64,000 nucleotides of DNA from Vibrio hippocampi. GTDB lineage: Bacteria; Pseudomonadota; Gammaproteobacteria; Enterobacterales; Vibrionaceae. The position numbers were made by a program, and so were the translations under genes. The DNA is taken from assembly GCF_921292975.1 (NCBI RefSeq), contig NZ_CAKLCM010000002.1:744001-808000 (forward strand), written 5' to 3'. Under the pieces are notes generated by a model, which was given only the letters and a program-made list of their open reading frames with translations, was not told the origin of the DNA and searched no databases. Below are positions 45,916 through 55,697 of the stretch, piece after piece (the stretch's first letter is position 1; every line of letters begins with the position of its first letter).

Positions 45916-45945
45916 CAAAAAGGATACCCGCGGGTATCCTTTTTG
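45916..45945. terminator. Perfect bidirectional terminator
   Basis: AAAAAGGATACCCG and CGGGTATCCTTTTT form an uninterrupted palindrome, with A and T tracts on both sides, between convergent genes. Confidence 0.92.
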
Positions 45946-45979
45946 ATATTTTAGTCAGCAAAATGTGGTGAAGGAAACG

Positions 45980-46387
45980 TTATTTTGCTCGCTGCTTACA
46001 GTAGTCTTCACTGATGAGTTCATCAACGACTAATTGACCACGAGAATTACGCATTAAAATACGGTACATCACACCTTGTTTAAGATTGTCGACAACGTCT
46101 GGGCTAGTGCAATAGTAACTGGTGCTGTTGTACAACATCTGGCTCATCGGCATCGCGCCTCTGGCATCGGTGTTGTAGAGCATCATTATTTCAACAATGC
46201 CGTTGCTGGCTGATGCTTTCATTATTGAAAGAGGACCGCTCTCAATAGGCAGACCTGAGGAAATAATACTGGCGCGACTCTGGGCGAGGGCTTCAATTCT
46301 TTTACGTTCTTCGTCGTCTTGGCTGGCACAGCCCATCACTGTCAGCACGGCAGCGAGGACAAGACTGAACTTAATTTTATTAATCAT
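45980..46387 (-). CDS. Lipoprotein like type II secretion pilotin GspS-beta
   Basis: 135 residues from MINKIKFSLVLAAVLTVMGC with lipobox VMGC; an upstream in-frame start overlaps yciI and is less likely. After the lipidated cysteine comes a charged helix (QDDEERKRIEALAQS), then ESGPLSIMKASASNG, VEIMMLYN and a cysteine pair in SYYCTSPDV and EDYCKQ, the layout of GspS-beta (AspS) pilotins from Vibrio, which escort the GspD secretin to the outer membrane. Other gsp genes are elsewhere. It follows yciI by 13 nt on the same strand. Confidence 0.75.
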   Translation of the reverse strand: MINKIKFSLVLAAVLTVMGCASQDDEERKRIEALAQSRASIISSGLPIESGPLSIMKASASNGIVEIMMLYNTDARGAMPMSQMLYNSTSYYCTSPDVVDNLKQGVMYRILMRNSRGQLVVDELISEDYCKQRAK

Positions 46388-46400
46388 ATTGTTCACTAGG

Positions 46401-46697
46401 TTAAAATACTTGTTTGTAGGGTTTAACGATGACACTTTGATAGACGCCGGCGGTCATATAGGGATCTTGCTGAGCCCATTGCTGAGCGGCATCGAGAGAA
46501 TCAAAGTCGGCAATCACTGTGGAACCCGTAAAACCCGCTTCTCCGGGTGTTTCGCTATCGATAGCGGGCATGGGACCCGCGGTCAGAAGGCGTCCCTCAT
46601 TTTGTAAGCTTTGTAGGCGCGCCAAATGTTGTGCTCTTACCGCTTGTCGTTTTTCTAACGAATTTTCAACATCTTGCGAAAAAATAACATACCACAT
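46401..46697 (-). CDS. yciI: YciI family protein
   Basis: 98 residues from the ATG of [17 protein letters not shown], which has GGAG eight bases before it; this equals the E. coli YciI length. [25 protein letters not shown] and [21 protein letters not shown] are nearly family consensus, including the conserved His and Asp of the putative active site. YciI-like proteins are small ferredoxin-like-fold proteins; function uncertain. The gene is near yciA and yciB, as in E. coli. Confidence 0.9.
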   Translation of the reverse strand: MWYVIFSQDVENSLEKRQAVRAQHLARLQSLQNEGRLLTAGPMPAIDSETPGEAGFTGSTVIADFDSLDAAQQWAQQDPYMTAGVYQSVIVKPYKQVF

Positions 46698-46823
46698 AGG
46701 CATACTCCGTTGACCATAAAGCAAATCGTTCGTTGCAACGATAGCGGTATGGAATGAAACAGTCTAAACGCCTAAGATGTCATTTTTGCTGGCAAATGTC
46801 ACCGTTTTATCGGATAAACATTA

Positions 46824-48095
46824 TTAATTCAGCGATGAAAATTCAATTGAGGCGTGACATCCGCCTTGGGGGTGGTTTTCTAACTTAAATCGCCAGCCGT
46901 ATCGCTTACACAGGTCGTCAACAATCAATAGACCCAATCCATGCCCCTCAGCGGTTGGGGTTTCAGAGAGTCCTTCACCATCATCCGTTACTATCAGGCT
47001 TTTGCTGTTCATTAATACTTGAATAGGACCATTTTGACTCGCGGCGATGGCATTACGCAATAAGTTACCCAGTACGATGATCATGGTTGCGTAGGTCGCT
47101 TGCGTTTGCGGAGTGCTAACAACATTGACTTCAATCGCAAGGTTTTTAAGGTCAGCTTGCGCTTGGTTGAGTGCCACAATGTCATGGATCTCTTGTGCCG
47201 TGATGGTGCGAATGGGAGCAGAATCTCGGTCACGTTCATAGCGTACTAAGCTAAGCAGCGTGTCGATCATTGCCGACATCTGATTGGTGGAATCCTTAAT
47301 ACGTGTTACTTGACGTTCTTCAAATGGGGTTTGGCTGTTACGTGCCAACAGTCCACTTGCGCCTTTTATAACGGTCAAAGGAGTGCGTAATTCATGACTG
47401 GCGTAGCGCGCAAAGGCTTGCTCTCGTTTCAGTAATTTATCGGCTTGTACACGATATTCGTTCAATTTGGCGGCGAGCAATTTAAATTCTCTCGCTGAAC
47501 CTTCGGGCATCAAGAATTGCAGAGAAGGATCGCCTTGATGTAGTTCTAATTGATGATTGAGCACATTGACGGGTTGTATCAAGCTTGCGGAGAGTCGTTG
47601 CAATAGGCGTCCAAACAGTAACATTAAAATCGTGACGAGCAGCAAAATAAGACCAATAACCGCAGTAAACTCAAGCGCAGGGGTCTCCACACGGTCGATG
47701 GCGGAAACCACCACAATGGGGTAGAGCTCGCCTTGATGTTCATAGTGCTGAAATAGCACCATTACAGAATCGGGTTCGCTTCCGATGTCATTAAGGTAGC
47801 TAGTTTTGCCTTCTAGATAGGGTTTGACGCGTTCTGGCACTAGGTCAAGGTCGTTATAAGCGTAGGTGATGGTGTCTAACTTTAACGAGCCCTTGGCGAC
47901 ACCTTGTTGAAAGATTGCGATTGCCGCATCGCGGTCGATATGGATTCGACGCTCACTGACTCTATCTTCCGCCCAATAGATCACAGCGGAAATAATGACA
48001 AAACAAAACAAACCCACCACGGCAGAGACGAGCGAGAAAAACAGCGCCAATCGCCCGGTCATACTTTGTACATCGGAGAAAAAACGAGATCTCAT
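46824..48095 (-). CDS. Sensor histidine kinase
   Basis: 423 residues. Two membrane helices (about 16-40 and 143-168) flank a 100-residue periplasmic domain (ERRIHIDRDAAIAIFQQG ...). A HAMP-like linker with SLIQPVNVLNHQ is followed by the phospho-accepting His in RYASHELRTPLTVIKGASG near residue 235 and a compact ATPase with NLLRNAIAA, DDGEGL and GHGLGLLIV. It overlaps the end of the response-regulator gene by 4 nt and forms one transcript with it. Signal unknown; the divergent ArnT-like gene could be a target. Confidence 0.9.
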   Translation of the reverse strand: MRSRFFSDVQSMTGRLALFFSLVSAVVGLFCFVIISAVIYWAEDRVSERRIHIDRDAAIAIFQQGVAKGSLKLDTITYAYNDLDLVPERVKPYLEGKTSYLNDIGSEPDSVMVLFQHYEHQGELYPIVVVSAIDRVETPALEFTAVIGLILLLVTILMLLFGRLLQRLSASLIQPVNVLNHQLELHQGDPSLQFLMPEGSAREFKLLAAKLNEYRVQADKLLKREQAFARYASHELRTPLTVIKGASGLLARNSQTPFEERQVTRIKDSTNQMSAMIDTLLSLVRYERDRDSAPIRTITAQEIHDIVALNQAQADLKNLAIEVNVVSTPQTQATYATMIIVLGNLLRNAIAASQNGPIQVLMNSKSLIVTDDGEGLSETPTAEGHGLGLLIVDDLCKRYGWRFKLENHPQGGCHASIEFSSLN

Positions 48096-48769
48096 GACTC
48101 GCCGTCCAGTGCATAGCCGATTTTAGGAATCGTCTTTAGCAGTGCGGTGGCAAAGGGCTTATCTAACTGATTGCGCAATTGATAGATGTGGCTGCGTAGT
48201 ACGTCGTGATTGGGTTCATCTTCATCCCAAAGCTTGAGGGCTATCTCTTGACGAGTCACCACCTCAGGCGCATTGCGCAGCAACATCTCCAAAATGGTGT
48301 AGGTAGTTGGGTTTAAAGCCAGTAGTTTATCTTCACGGTAGGCTTTGCGCTGTTTGAGGTCGATACGCACATTTTGGTAGCTCAGATCGCCAGAGGCGAC
48401 TTCACCTCGGTAGCGATTCATCAATGCTTTCATTCTGGCTTCAAGTATATCGAGATCAAACGGTTTGGTGAGGTAGTCATCTGCGCCGTGCTCAAACCCT
48501 TTTAACATATCTTCGCGGCTATCAAGTGCGGTTAACATCAGAATCGGCGTGTTCTTTCCTGCCGCGCGCAACTGATTACAGATCGTCAATCCATCGATTC
48601 TTGGCAGCATTAGGTCGAGCAGAATTAAATCGAAGGTACCTTCCATCGCCAATTTAAGTCCTAACTGACCATTGTCGGCATAATCCAACTGTAGCCCACT
48701 GGCTTCAAAAAAATCGAATAATACGCCGGCAATCTCACGGTTATCTTCAACTAACAGTACTCGTTTCAT
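48092..48769 (-). CDS. OmpR-family response regulator
   Basis: 225 residues. The receiver has LLVEDN at 5-10, the phospho-acceptor Asp in LILLDLMLPRIDG near 52, and LTKPFD near 101. A winged-helix DNA-binding domain of the OmpR/PhoB type starts near residue 128 (LDLNPTTYTILEMLLRNAPEVVTRQ pattern, then DVLRSHIYQLRNQLD). It is the partner of the overlapping kinase. A divergent membrane glycosyltransferase gene starts 167 nt away, so the shared intergenic region may carry its operator. Confidence 0.92.
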   Translation of the reverse strand: MKRVLLVEDNREIAGVLFDFFEASGLQLDYADNGQLGLKLAMEGTFDLILLDLMLPRIDGLTICNQLRAAGKNTPILMLTALDSREDMLKGFEHGADDYLTKPFDLDILEARMKALMNRYRGEVASGDLSYQNVRIDLKQRKAYREDKLLALNPTTYTILEMLLRNAPEVVTRQEIALKLWDEDEPNHDVLRSHIYQLRNQLDKPFATALLKTIPKIGYALDGES

Positions 48770-48935
48770 CTTTTGTTCCCACAGGTTTAGCTGGCGAAAA
48801 ATCTAAGGTCATTATCCAAGGATAACGTGAAAAAACTGTCAACAACAACTCTTTCACACTGCCCCCTTTATGATGCCCGTAATAAAGATTTTTATACAGC
48901 CATAGCGTTGTAAAACCGCGAGGAAACACTAACTT

Positions 48936-50348
48936 ATGAGCATTAATCGGTCTCATTTATGGGCATTATTAGGGTTTGCATTATTGCTTCGCCTTCTATC
49001 ATTAGCCACCTATCCATTGATGGACACCACGGAAGCTCGCTATGGCGAAATGGCACGTCTTATGGTGGAAACAGGCAACTGGTTAACGCCACATTTTGAT
49101 TACAATATTCCTTTTTGGGGTAAACCGCCGCTGTTTACTTGGATGAGTGCCGTGGGTATTGAGCTGTTTGGATTAAATGAGTTTGCCGTACGCGCCCCAC
49201 ATTGGTTGGCGGGAATTTTGACGATTGCGTTGGTGTGTATGGTCGCAAAGCGTGCCAATCTGGATCCGCTGATCACGGCATTGGTGTTAGCAACATGCGG
49301 TATGTTTTCGATTGCTGCCGGAGCAGTGATGACGGACATGGCATTGACCTTTAGCTTTACCTTGGCGATGGTCGGTTTCTATTATTGCTGGTTACAGCAA
49401 GACAATGCCAAACTTTGGGGATATGTAGGTTTTGTTGGCTTAGGGATTGGACTATTAGCAAAAGGACCGATTGTAGTTGTGCTTATGGGGGCTGCGGTGA
49501 TGCCATGGCTTATATTCCAACACGGTTTTTTCAAAGCATTCAGTGTACTTTGGACTCGCTTTCCCTTGGTGACAGGTTCGCTACTTATGTTAGCCATCGC
49601 CACCCCTTGGTACTACATGGCAGAGCAGGCGACGCCGGGCTTCATTGATTATTTTATCGTTGGCGAACACTTTAAGCGCTTTGTGGTTTCCGGTTGGGAA
49701 GGGGATCTTTATGGCAGTGCTCACGAACGCACCCGAGGTATGATTTGGGTTTACTGGCTACAATCTGCATTGCCTTGGTCGATTGTTTTTCCTGTTATTG
49801 CATGGCGCAGAAAAGAGCGCGTTCGTAGCGCAGAAACGGACAACAATGGATTATTTAGCTTTCTATTAATGTGGATGCTTGCTCCTTTATTAGTGTTTAC
49901 TTTAGCGGGAAATATCTTACCTGCTTATGTGCTGCCAGGCCTGCCTGCTTTAGCGGTGTTAATCACGATGTTGGTGAAAAAGGAAGACTTTAAATGGTTA
50001 GGTGCGACTGCGACAGTGCTTCCGGTTTTGCTTATCGGCGCGATGGTGTTCTTGAACTTAGGCAAAGCGGATTCACGCAGCGATCGTGTTCTCCACGCCT
50101 TAGTTGAGCAAGATATGCCGGTATTTTATGTTGGCAAACGTCCTTTCTCTGGGCAGTTTTACAGCCAAGGGCAAGCGAAGAGAATCGTAAGTACCGAAAA
50201 ATTGGTTGAGTTGTCGGATCTGCCGGCATTCCATCTTATCGGTCGAGGTCGTGACGTAGAGCCTGTGATTGAGCAGCATGCACTTAATTGCTCTAGTGAA
50301 TATACCTCTCAGTCGAAGCGCTCACTGTATGTCTGTTCGGCGGGTTAA
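48936..50348 (+). CDS. ArnT-like family 39 glycosyltransferase
   Basis: 470 residues with about eleven membrane helices. The first periplasmic loop has the ArnT/PMT signature DTTEARYGEMARLMVETGNW with the acidic pair needed for catalysis, then FWGKPPLFTWM. The C-terminal 70 residues are a soluble periplasmic tail. ArnT relatives move a sugar from a lipid carrier onto lipid A or other envelope acceptors. It is shorter than classical ArnT (about 550), so the acceptor is open. Divergent from the two-component system. Confidence 0.82.
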   Translation: MSINRSHLWALLGFALLLRLLSLATYPLMDTTEARYGEMARLMVETGNWLTPHFDYNIPFWGKPPLFTWMSAVGIELFGLNEFAVRAPHWLAGILTIALVCMVAKRANLDPLITALVLATCGMFSIAAGAVMTDMALTFSFTLAMVGFYYCWLQQDNAKLWGYVGFVGLGIGLLAKGPIVVVLMGAAVMPWLIFQHGFFKAFSVLWTRFPLVTGSLLMLAIATPWYYMAEQATPGFIDYFIVGEHFKRFVVSGWEGDLYGSAHERTRGMIWVYWLQSALPWSIVFPVIAWRRKERVRSAETDNNGLFSFLLMWMLAPLLVFTLAGNILPAYVLPGLPALAVLITMLVKKEDFKWLGATATVLPVLLIGAMVFLNLGKADSRSDRVLHALVEQDMPVFYVGKRPFSGQFYSQGQAKRIVSTEKLVELSDLPAFHLIGRGRDVEPVIEQHALNCSSEYTSQSKRSLYVCSAG

Positions 50349-50395
50349 GTCGGCGTACAGGTGAATGAACAATCAATGACGGTTTAACGTAGCTT

Positions 50396-50480
50396 GTTAA
50401 AAGTTAATACGCGTTAAAAGCTAATTCGTGTTTAAAGCTGATACGAGTTAAAAGCTAGTACGAGTAAAAAGCTAAACCGC
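50396..50480. repeat. Five tandem copies of a 17-bp unit
   Basis: Units such as GTTAAAAGTTAATACGC, GTTAAAAGCTAATTCGT and GTTAAAAGCTAGTACGA follow one another without gaps, with 2-5 differences each, just behind the glycosyltransferase stop and before its terminator. Confidence 0.88.
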
Positions 50481-50489
50481 ATTAAAACC

Positions 50490-50528
50490 AACAAGGGAAA
50501 GCAAAGATGCTTTCCCTTGTTTATTTTT
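50490..50528 (+). terminator. Terminator after the glycosyltransferase
   Basis: AACAAGGGAAAGC pairs with GCTTTCCCTTGTT around AAAGAT, followed by TATTTTT. Confidence 0.88.
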
Positions 50529-50591
50529 ACCATTACCGACGATGTTACCTATTTGAATATCGACAATTCAGGTCATCAGTTTAATAGTGAA

Positions 50592-50978
50592 TTACTTCTG
50601 AATCGGTCTTGGTCGTCCCGCTTCATCAATGGCGACATAGTTAAATGTGGCGTCACATACCATAAAACGTTCTTCGACACCGTGGTCTCTCACGGGCTTA
50701 ACCCAAACTTCCAGGTCAATGTTCATTGAGGTGTTGCCGATACGAGAACACTCACCGTAAACACAAACAACATCACCTACGCTTACCGGTTTTTTAAAGG
50801 TAATACTTGAAACGGAAACGGTCACGATGCGTCCGTGGGAGATCTCTTTAGCAAGAATACCGCCAGCTAAATCGAGTTGGGACATAATCCAGCCACCGAA
50901 AATATCGCCATTGGCATTACAATCGCTTGGCATGGCTAAAGTACGAGTCAGTAGTTGACCCTTGGGAGAGGTAGACAT
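50592..50978 (-). CDS. yciA: Acyl-CoA thioesterase YciA
   Basis: 128 residues from the ATG of MSTSPKGQLL, preceded by AAGGATAG; an upstream in-frame start at 51029 is unsupported. Hotdog-fold features: MPSDCNANGDIFGGWIMSQLDLAGG with the catalytic Asn/Asp region near 20-40, and VSVSSITFKKPVSVGDVV. Hydrolyses acyl-CoA esters in the cytosol. The gene order yciA, yciB near trp is conserved in gammaproteobacteria. Confidence 0.92.
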   Translation of the reverse strand: MSTSPKGQLLTRTLAMPSDCNANGDIFGGWIMSQLDLAGGILAKEISHGRIVTVSVSSITFKKPVSVGDVVCVYGECSRIGNTSMNIDLEVWVKPVRDHGVEERFMVCDATFNYVAIDEAGRPRPIQK

Positions 50979-51070
50979 ACAGCTATCCTTAGGCAAAAAG
51001 GTAGCGACCCTAAGGTCGCTACAGATCAATCGTTTATCTAAGGTGGAGTATACGAATTACGCGATGCAGG

Positions 51071-51658
51071 TCAAGAAGTGTGATCTTGTTCGTCTTTATT
51101 TAGCTTTTGGTCTAACTCTTGCTCAGGTTGCTCACTTTTATCCATTTTTTTGTAGATGTAGATACCAGTAAGGACAGTGAACAGTAAGGTGACGATCAAT
51201 AAACCAAATACCTTGAAGTTAACCCAAACATCCAGCGGCATTTCGTAGGCGACATAGATATTAAGACCCGCACAGAATGAGAAAAAGGCGACCCAAGCGG
51301 TGTTGATCTTGGTCCAAACAGGGTCGGGTAATGAGATTTCTTTGCCCAACATACCTTTGATGGCACTGCGCCCAATCGCGTGACTGACTGCCAAGCCGAT
51401 AGCGAAGATGGCGTAGACAATGGTCACTTTCCATTTAATAAAGTTCTCGTCTTGCAAGAAAATGGTCATACCGCCAAATACCGTCACCATGGCGAAAGTA
51501 ATCAGCTGCATCTTTTCTACTTTCTTATACAAGAAGTAAGTGACGACAATCTGTACCGCCGTTGCCGCAATTAATGCGCCGGTAGCGACATAGATATCCT
51601 GCATCTTGTAAAGAGCGAAAAAGATAATCAGGGGAATAAAATCAATAATTTGCTTCAT
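51071..51658 (-). CDS. yciB: Inner-membrane protein YciB
   Basis: 195 residues with five predicted helices: [52 protein letters not shown], a central [17 protein letters not shown], then [22 protein letters not shown] and an acidic C-terminal tail. [12 protein letters not shown] and [14 protein letters not shown] are family hallmarks. YciB is linked to envelope biogenesis and septum synthesis, and interacts with division and elongation proteins in E. coli. Its coding end is 92 nt from the yciA start, same strand. Confidence 0.93.
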   Translation of the reverse strand: MKQIIDFIPLIIFFALYKMQDIYVATGALIAATAVQIVVTYFLYKKVEKMQLITFAMVTVFGGMTIFLQDENFIKWKVTIVYAIFAIGLAVSHAIGRSAIKGMLGKEISLPDPVWTKINTAWVAFFSFCAGLNIYVAYEMPLDVWVNFKVFGLLIVTLLFTVLTGIYIYKKMDKSEQPEQELDQKLNKDEQDHTS

Positions 51659-51821
51659 TGTTCTAGCAAGTCCGATAAAAACAGTGGCACACAGTGTACC
51701 GAAAAGTGACAGCAGACAAAACCATTAGTGACAAATGGAAACATTAAAGCATAGGTTGAGCAGGAGCAAAGGAGAGTAAAGCGAAGCTGAAAGGCTATGG
51801 GGCAACGTATCAAATGATATG

Positions 51822-51853
51822 TGTTCTGTGGCGACAAATCTCGCCACAGAACA
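51822..51853 (-). terminator. Hairpin downstream of the Cache chemoreceptor
   Basis: TGTTCTGTGGCGA and TCGCCACAGAACA are perfect 13-bp arms around CAAATC, 31 nt after the chemoreceptor stop. No T-run follows. Confidence 0.6.
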
Positions 51854-51884
51854 TGGTCAATGCCATTAGCTTGGTTGGAGGCGA

Positions 51885-53771
51885 TTAAGAAACTTTAAAA
51901 GTGGATACTTTTTGACTTAACTCTTCAAGTTCTAGTTTTACTTTACTTGAAGAGCTTGAACTGTCTTGTGAGTGAAGCACCAGTTGATCGGCAACATCTT
52001 TGATTAGAGTAATATTTTCTGTGACTTGGCTAGTCACATGAGTTTGCTCTTCTGCTGCAGTGGCAATTTGCGTTGCCATGTCGCTAATTAAGCTGACGGA
52101 TGAATTAATCTCTTTCAGCGCTAGCGTCGCTTTATCGGCATCTTCCACCGAGTTTTCAGCAAACTCAGCGCTGCTTTCCATTATCGTCACGGCTTTATTG
52201 GTTGTATTTTGCAGAGTTTCAATGGTCGCTTTGATCTCTTCAGTCGAAGAGTGGGTGCGTTGTGAAAGCACTCTTACTTCGTCAGCAACCACCGCAAAAC
52301 CTCGTCCTTGTTCACCTGCGCGCGCAGCTTCGATAGCGGCGTTAAGCGCCAGTAAATTGGTTTGCTCAGCAATGCCTTGAATAGTCGAGAGAACGGTGGA
52401 GATCTCTTGAGCATGTTTATCAAGATCACTGACAACCTGACCTGCAGTTTCAAGTTCTTCCGCCAGTCTATTTATCGAACCGCGGGTTTTGTGCACCATC
52501 TCTTGACCATGCACCGTGTTGTCCTCTGATTCGCGCGCGGCGTTGGCAGCTTGCACGGCATTTTGTGAAATTTCTTGAGTCGCGAGAGACAGTTCGTGAA
52601 CGGCTGTTGCCACCATCGTAATCTCTTGTTGCTGCTGATTGACACCATCAACCGCTTTGGTCGCAAGCTGTGAGTTTTCTTCAGAGTAGTCGTTCAGACG
52701 GCTCGATTGCGTGCGAATATTGGCGATAAGCGTGTTCAAACTGGTGACGAACAGATTGAAGTTATTGGCAAGCTTGCCCACCTCATCATTGCTTTCAACA
52801 TGGATTCTTTGTGTCAAATCCGCGTCGCCGGTCGCTATTTTTTCTAACGCGTTAGATACGTTATTTAGAGGTTTAAATAGAATATTACATAGCGCGCTAA
52901 ATAGAACGATACAGATAATGACAATAACTAGGGCCGCGAGAACTTGTTTCCAGATCGCATCATTTAATGGTGCAACGAGTGAGCTATAGTCAACGACTGC
53001 CACCGTGGTTAATGACGTTCCTGGTATCTTGATTACGCGAATGACCGAATCCATGCCGTTGACCGATGCCATGACACTAGTGGAACTGCGGTTTGCGGCG
53101 TTAATGATTTGAGCGGTTAAACCAAGCTCAGATACAGGTTTGTGGAGCAGTTGAGTGTTGGCATGGGTAAAAACATTGCCTTGTTCATTCATAATAAACA
53201 TATAGCCCGTCCCAGGAAGAATTACCTGTGACAGCCCATTAACAATATCTGTAATTTCGACATCCGCACCCAGAACCGCACTGCTGCCGCTAAATTGAAT
53301 CGCTTTGCCCAACGATACAACGTTAGCACCAGTCGCTGCTGCGACAGTTGGGTTGTCCATAAAGACTTTCGAAGGCGCTTTAATTGCGTTGATGTACCAA
53401 CCCCATTCACGAGGGTCATTGTTGCCTGCTGGCAGAATCACCTCATTAGCATTCTTTTGTGAGCCATCGGGCAGTGCAAGAAACACGTTATCAAAAGCGC
53501 CGGAATGGCGAACTTGCTCAAGGTGAGTAATGACGTTTTGCGGTGGAATGTCTGAAGATAGCGAGGTTAACGATCGCTCTTTTGAAGCTAACCAATCAAC
53601 CACATATTGGTTGTAGGCAGTGACGGTACCGGTAAGGGATGATTCAACTTCGTTTTCCAGTCGATTTAATGATGCATTATAAGAAAGTGCTTCGACGAAT
53701 AGCCCACCAATGGTGATTGCCAGGCTTGCTGCGAATGTCAGCTTGTTTTTTAGTGATATTTTTTTAATCAT
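51885..53771 (-). CDS. Methyl-accepting chemotaxis protein with Cache sensor
   Basis: 628 residues. Helix 1 at about 10-30 and helix 2 near 275-300 flank a double-Cache-like periplasmic domain ([63 protein letters not shown]). HAMP follows ([15 protein letters not shown]), then the signalling coil with the tip [20 protein letters not shown]. The WYxxA-type pocket and AxGAD segment are typical of dCache receptors for amino acids or amines, but the ligand cannot be fixed from sequence. Serine-rich end (DSSSSSSK) instead of a pentapeptide tether. Confidence 0.93.
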   Translation of the reverse strand: MIKKISLKNKLTFAASLAITIGGLFVEALSYNASLNRLENEVESSLTGTVTAYNQYVVDWLASKERSLTSLSSDIPPQNVITHLEQVRHSGAFDNVFLALPDGSQKNANEVILPAGNNDPREWGWYINAIKAPSKVFMDNPTVAAATGANVVSLGKAIQFSGSSAVLGADVEITDIVNGLSQVILPGTGYMFIMNEQGNVFTHANTQLLHKPVSELGLTAQIINAANRSSTSVMASVNGMDSVIRVIKIPGTSLTTVAVVDYSSLVAPLNDAIWKQVLAALVIVIICIVLFSALCNILFKPLNNVSNALEKIATGDADLTQRIHVESNDEVGKLANNFNLFVTSLNTLIANIRTQSSRLNDYSEENSQLATKAVDGVNQQQQEITMVATAVHELSLATQEISQNAVQAANAARESEDNTVHGQEMVHKTRGSINRLAEELETAGQVVSDLDKHAQEISTVLSTIQGIAEQTNLLALNAAIEAARAGEQGRGFAVVADEVRVLSQRTHSSTEEIKATIETLQNTTNKAVTIMESSAEFAENSVEDADKATLALKEINSSVSLISDMATQIATAAEEQTHVTSQVTENITLIKDVADQLVLHSQDSSSSSSKVKLELEELSQKVSTFKVS

Positions 53772-54111
53772 AATTAATGGTAACCGGTTGATCTAAAAGG
53801 TTTCTACTTGTGCAGATTTGAAATTTTAAGTGGTTTATTGCGTGATGGGTAAAATAAGTCGCTAGAATTTTATAGGTATGTAGGACGATATCTTATATCT
53901 AACTCGATGTTGATGGTAGGGATGAGCGAATTAATAGCGATAAACCTGTGTTAGATGTGAGGTTGGTCACTTAGGGAGAGTTGTCGTGCTGGTGCGGTTA
54001 TTTTAGAAGGCAGAGGGTAAATTGAGTCGAATGATGGTTAGGTTATTTTGCTAGTTAACGATTAACGGTCACATTTTACGGTAACCGTTAATCGTTTCAA
54101 TTCACCTTTTA
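53772..54111. other. 340-nt gap between two minus-strand genes
   Basis: Contains the upstream region of the chemoreceptor and, at its right end, the hairpin 54057-54096. No gene is visible. Confidence 0.45.
54057..54096 (-). terminator. 13-bp hairpin after the symporter gene
   Basis: AACGATTAACGGT and ACCGTTAATCGTT pair perfectly across a 14-nt loop, 16 nt after the symporter stop. No T-run follows on the minus strand. Confidence 0.6.
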
Positions 54112-55377
54112 TTAGGCTTTTTGCTCGTTCATTTCCAGTTCGGTTTCTTCAACTGTTGCTTCTTCTTGAGCAATAGCATCAACAATGACTGCACAAGCCG
54201 CATCACCAGTGATGTTTAGCGCTGTACGAATCATGTCAAAGATACGGTCAAGAGCAAACAGCAGAGGTAGACCTTCGATTGGAATACCTGCCGCAAGCAG
54301 TACCGCGACCACAAGGAATGATGGACCCGGAACGCCGGCTTGACCAACAGCACCCAGTGTCGATGTTACGATGATCGCGATGTAAGCGCCGATAGACAGG
54401 TCGATGTTAAATAGCTGAGCGAAGAAAATAGCGACCAAGCCGTAGTAAATCGCATTACCACTCATGTTGATGGTTGCGCCAAGAGGCAGTACGAACGATG
54501 CCGTTGAGTTTTTCACGCCCAGCTCGTTTTCTACCGTGTCCATCGTCACAGGAAGTGTTGCCATTGAAGAAGCAGTAGACAGTGCAACCGCTTGTGGCTT
54601 CTTCATTGCCACTAGGAACTTCTTAGCCGACGTCTTGGTGAAGACTTGCACCATCAGCGGGTAAACAACAAAACCAAAGATTAGGATCGCAGCGATGTAA
54701 ACCATAAATAGTTTAAAGACCACCATCAATGCGCCAAAGCCAAATGTCCCTACAGCTTCCGCCATCAGACCAAATACGCCTAGTGGCGCGATGATCATCA
54801 CTTTGTTGATCATCCAAACCATGCTATCAACAATCGCGTTTACGCCATTGATGATAGGTTCGCGTTTTTGTTTATCTTGCTTAGAGAGTGCGATACCAAA
54901 GAATAAACAGAACACAAGAATTTGCAGGATATTGGCTTCGTTTAGGGATTGGAAAACGTTGGTTGGGATCATACCAGTGATGGTCGCCCAGAAAGTGGGA
55001 AGTTCACCCTTTGAAGCGTATTCTGCTGAGAACATACCTTCGATGCCCGCAGTATCGATATTGATGCCTGGTTGGAACATCTCGCCCATAAACAGTGCCA
55101 GAGCCACTGCCAGCGCAGAAGTTAAGCCAAAGTAACCCAGAGTTGCTACACCGACTTTGCCCGCATTGCTGCTATTGCCAAGCCCAGCTGCGCCAGAGAT
55201 AAGTGCGACAGCAACTAGAGGGATGACCAACATCTTGATGAGGTTGATAAAAATAGTGCCCAATGGCGCAAATAGTGCCGCAGACTCACCCATTACAGCC
55301 CCAACGGCTGTACCAAGGATCATTGCGATAACCACTTGTACACCAATGTTATTTAGCATTGACTTTTCTTTTAACAC
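54112..55377 (-). CDS. Dicarboxylate/amino-acid:cation symporter (DAACS family)
   Basis: 421 residues from a GTG with GGAG at workable distance; the ATG six codons on (55359) is nearly as good, and an open extension to 55497 lacks support. About eight helices plus two re-entrant loops: STASSMATLPVTMDTVEN near 285 is the first hairpin motif and PLGATINMSGNAIYYG the conserved helix-7 sequence; GQAGVPGPSF near 350 is the second hairpin. The family imports glutamate, aspartate or C4-dicarboxylates with Na+ or H+; which is not resolved. The tail is acidic. A PurR-like palindrome lies about 180 nt upstream. Confidence 0.92.
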   Translation of the reverse strand: MLKEKSMLNNIGVQVVIAMILGTAVGAVMGESAALFAPLGTIFINLIKMLVIPLVAVALISGAAGLGNSSNAGKVGVATLGYFGLTSALAVALALFMGEMFQPGINIDTAGIEGMFSAEYASKGELPTFWATITGMIPTNVFQSLNEANILQILVFCLFFGIALSKQDKQKREPIINGVNAIVDSMVWMINKVMIIAPLGVFGLMAEAVGTFGFGALMVVFKLFMVYIAAILIFGFVVYPLMVQVFTKTSAKKFLVAMKKPQAVALSTASSMATLPVTMDTVENELGVKNSTASFVLPLGATINMSGNAIYYGLVAIFFAQLFNIDLSIGAYIAIIVTSTLGAVGQAGVPGPSFLVVAVLLAAGIPIEGLPLLFALDRIFDMIRTALNITGDAACAVIVDAIAQEEATVEETELEMNEQKA

Positions 55378-55559
55378 TTCCTTAACTCCTGTGCTATGAA
55401 ATGCATAAATTACAGAATAGTATCTCGAACAACCCTTGTTGAGAAGACTATAGTTCGGTGGGGATTGTGGCATTTTCCGTCTGTGCTCTGCAAGCATTAA
55501 ACCGCATAAAATATGGGAAAAATGCTAATTTATTGAACGGTCGCATAAAAAATAATCAC

Positions 55560-55575
55560 AGGCAAACGTTTGCGG
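55560..55575. promoter_or_regulatory. PurR/LacI-type operator candidate
   Basis: AGGCAAACGTTTGCGG matches the PurR consensus ACGCAAACGTTTGCGT at 14 of 16 positions, with a perfect GCAAACGTTTGC core. It lies between the symporter start and the trp terminator. Which LacI-family protein binds it is unknown. Confidence 0.5.
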
Positions 55576-55645
55576 GATCGCTTGTGTAACGCAAATGCTA
55601 AAAGTGAGACTGAAAGGTAGGTGAATTGGCTGCTGAAGGTAAATT

Positions 55646-55673
55646 AAAGGTTGCACCAATTCGTGCAACCTTT
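55646..55673 (-). terminator. trp operon terminator
   Basis: AAAGGTTGCAC and GTGCAACCTTT pair around a six-base loop 25 nt after the trpA stop, with an AATTT tail on the minus strand. Confidence 0.75.
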
Positions 55674-55697
55674 ACATGGAGTATATGAAGTCGCGGG

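Noticed and set aside
48092..48769. Assignment as CarR/CarS or QseB/QseC
   Set aside because: General OmpR/kinase features fit several Vibrio systems; nothing in the sequence decides between them.
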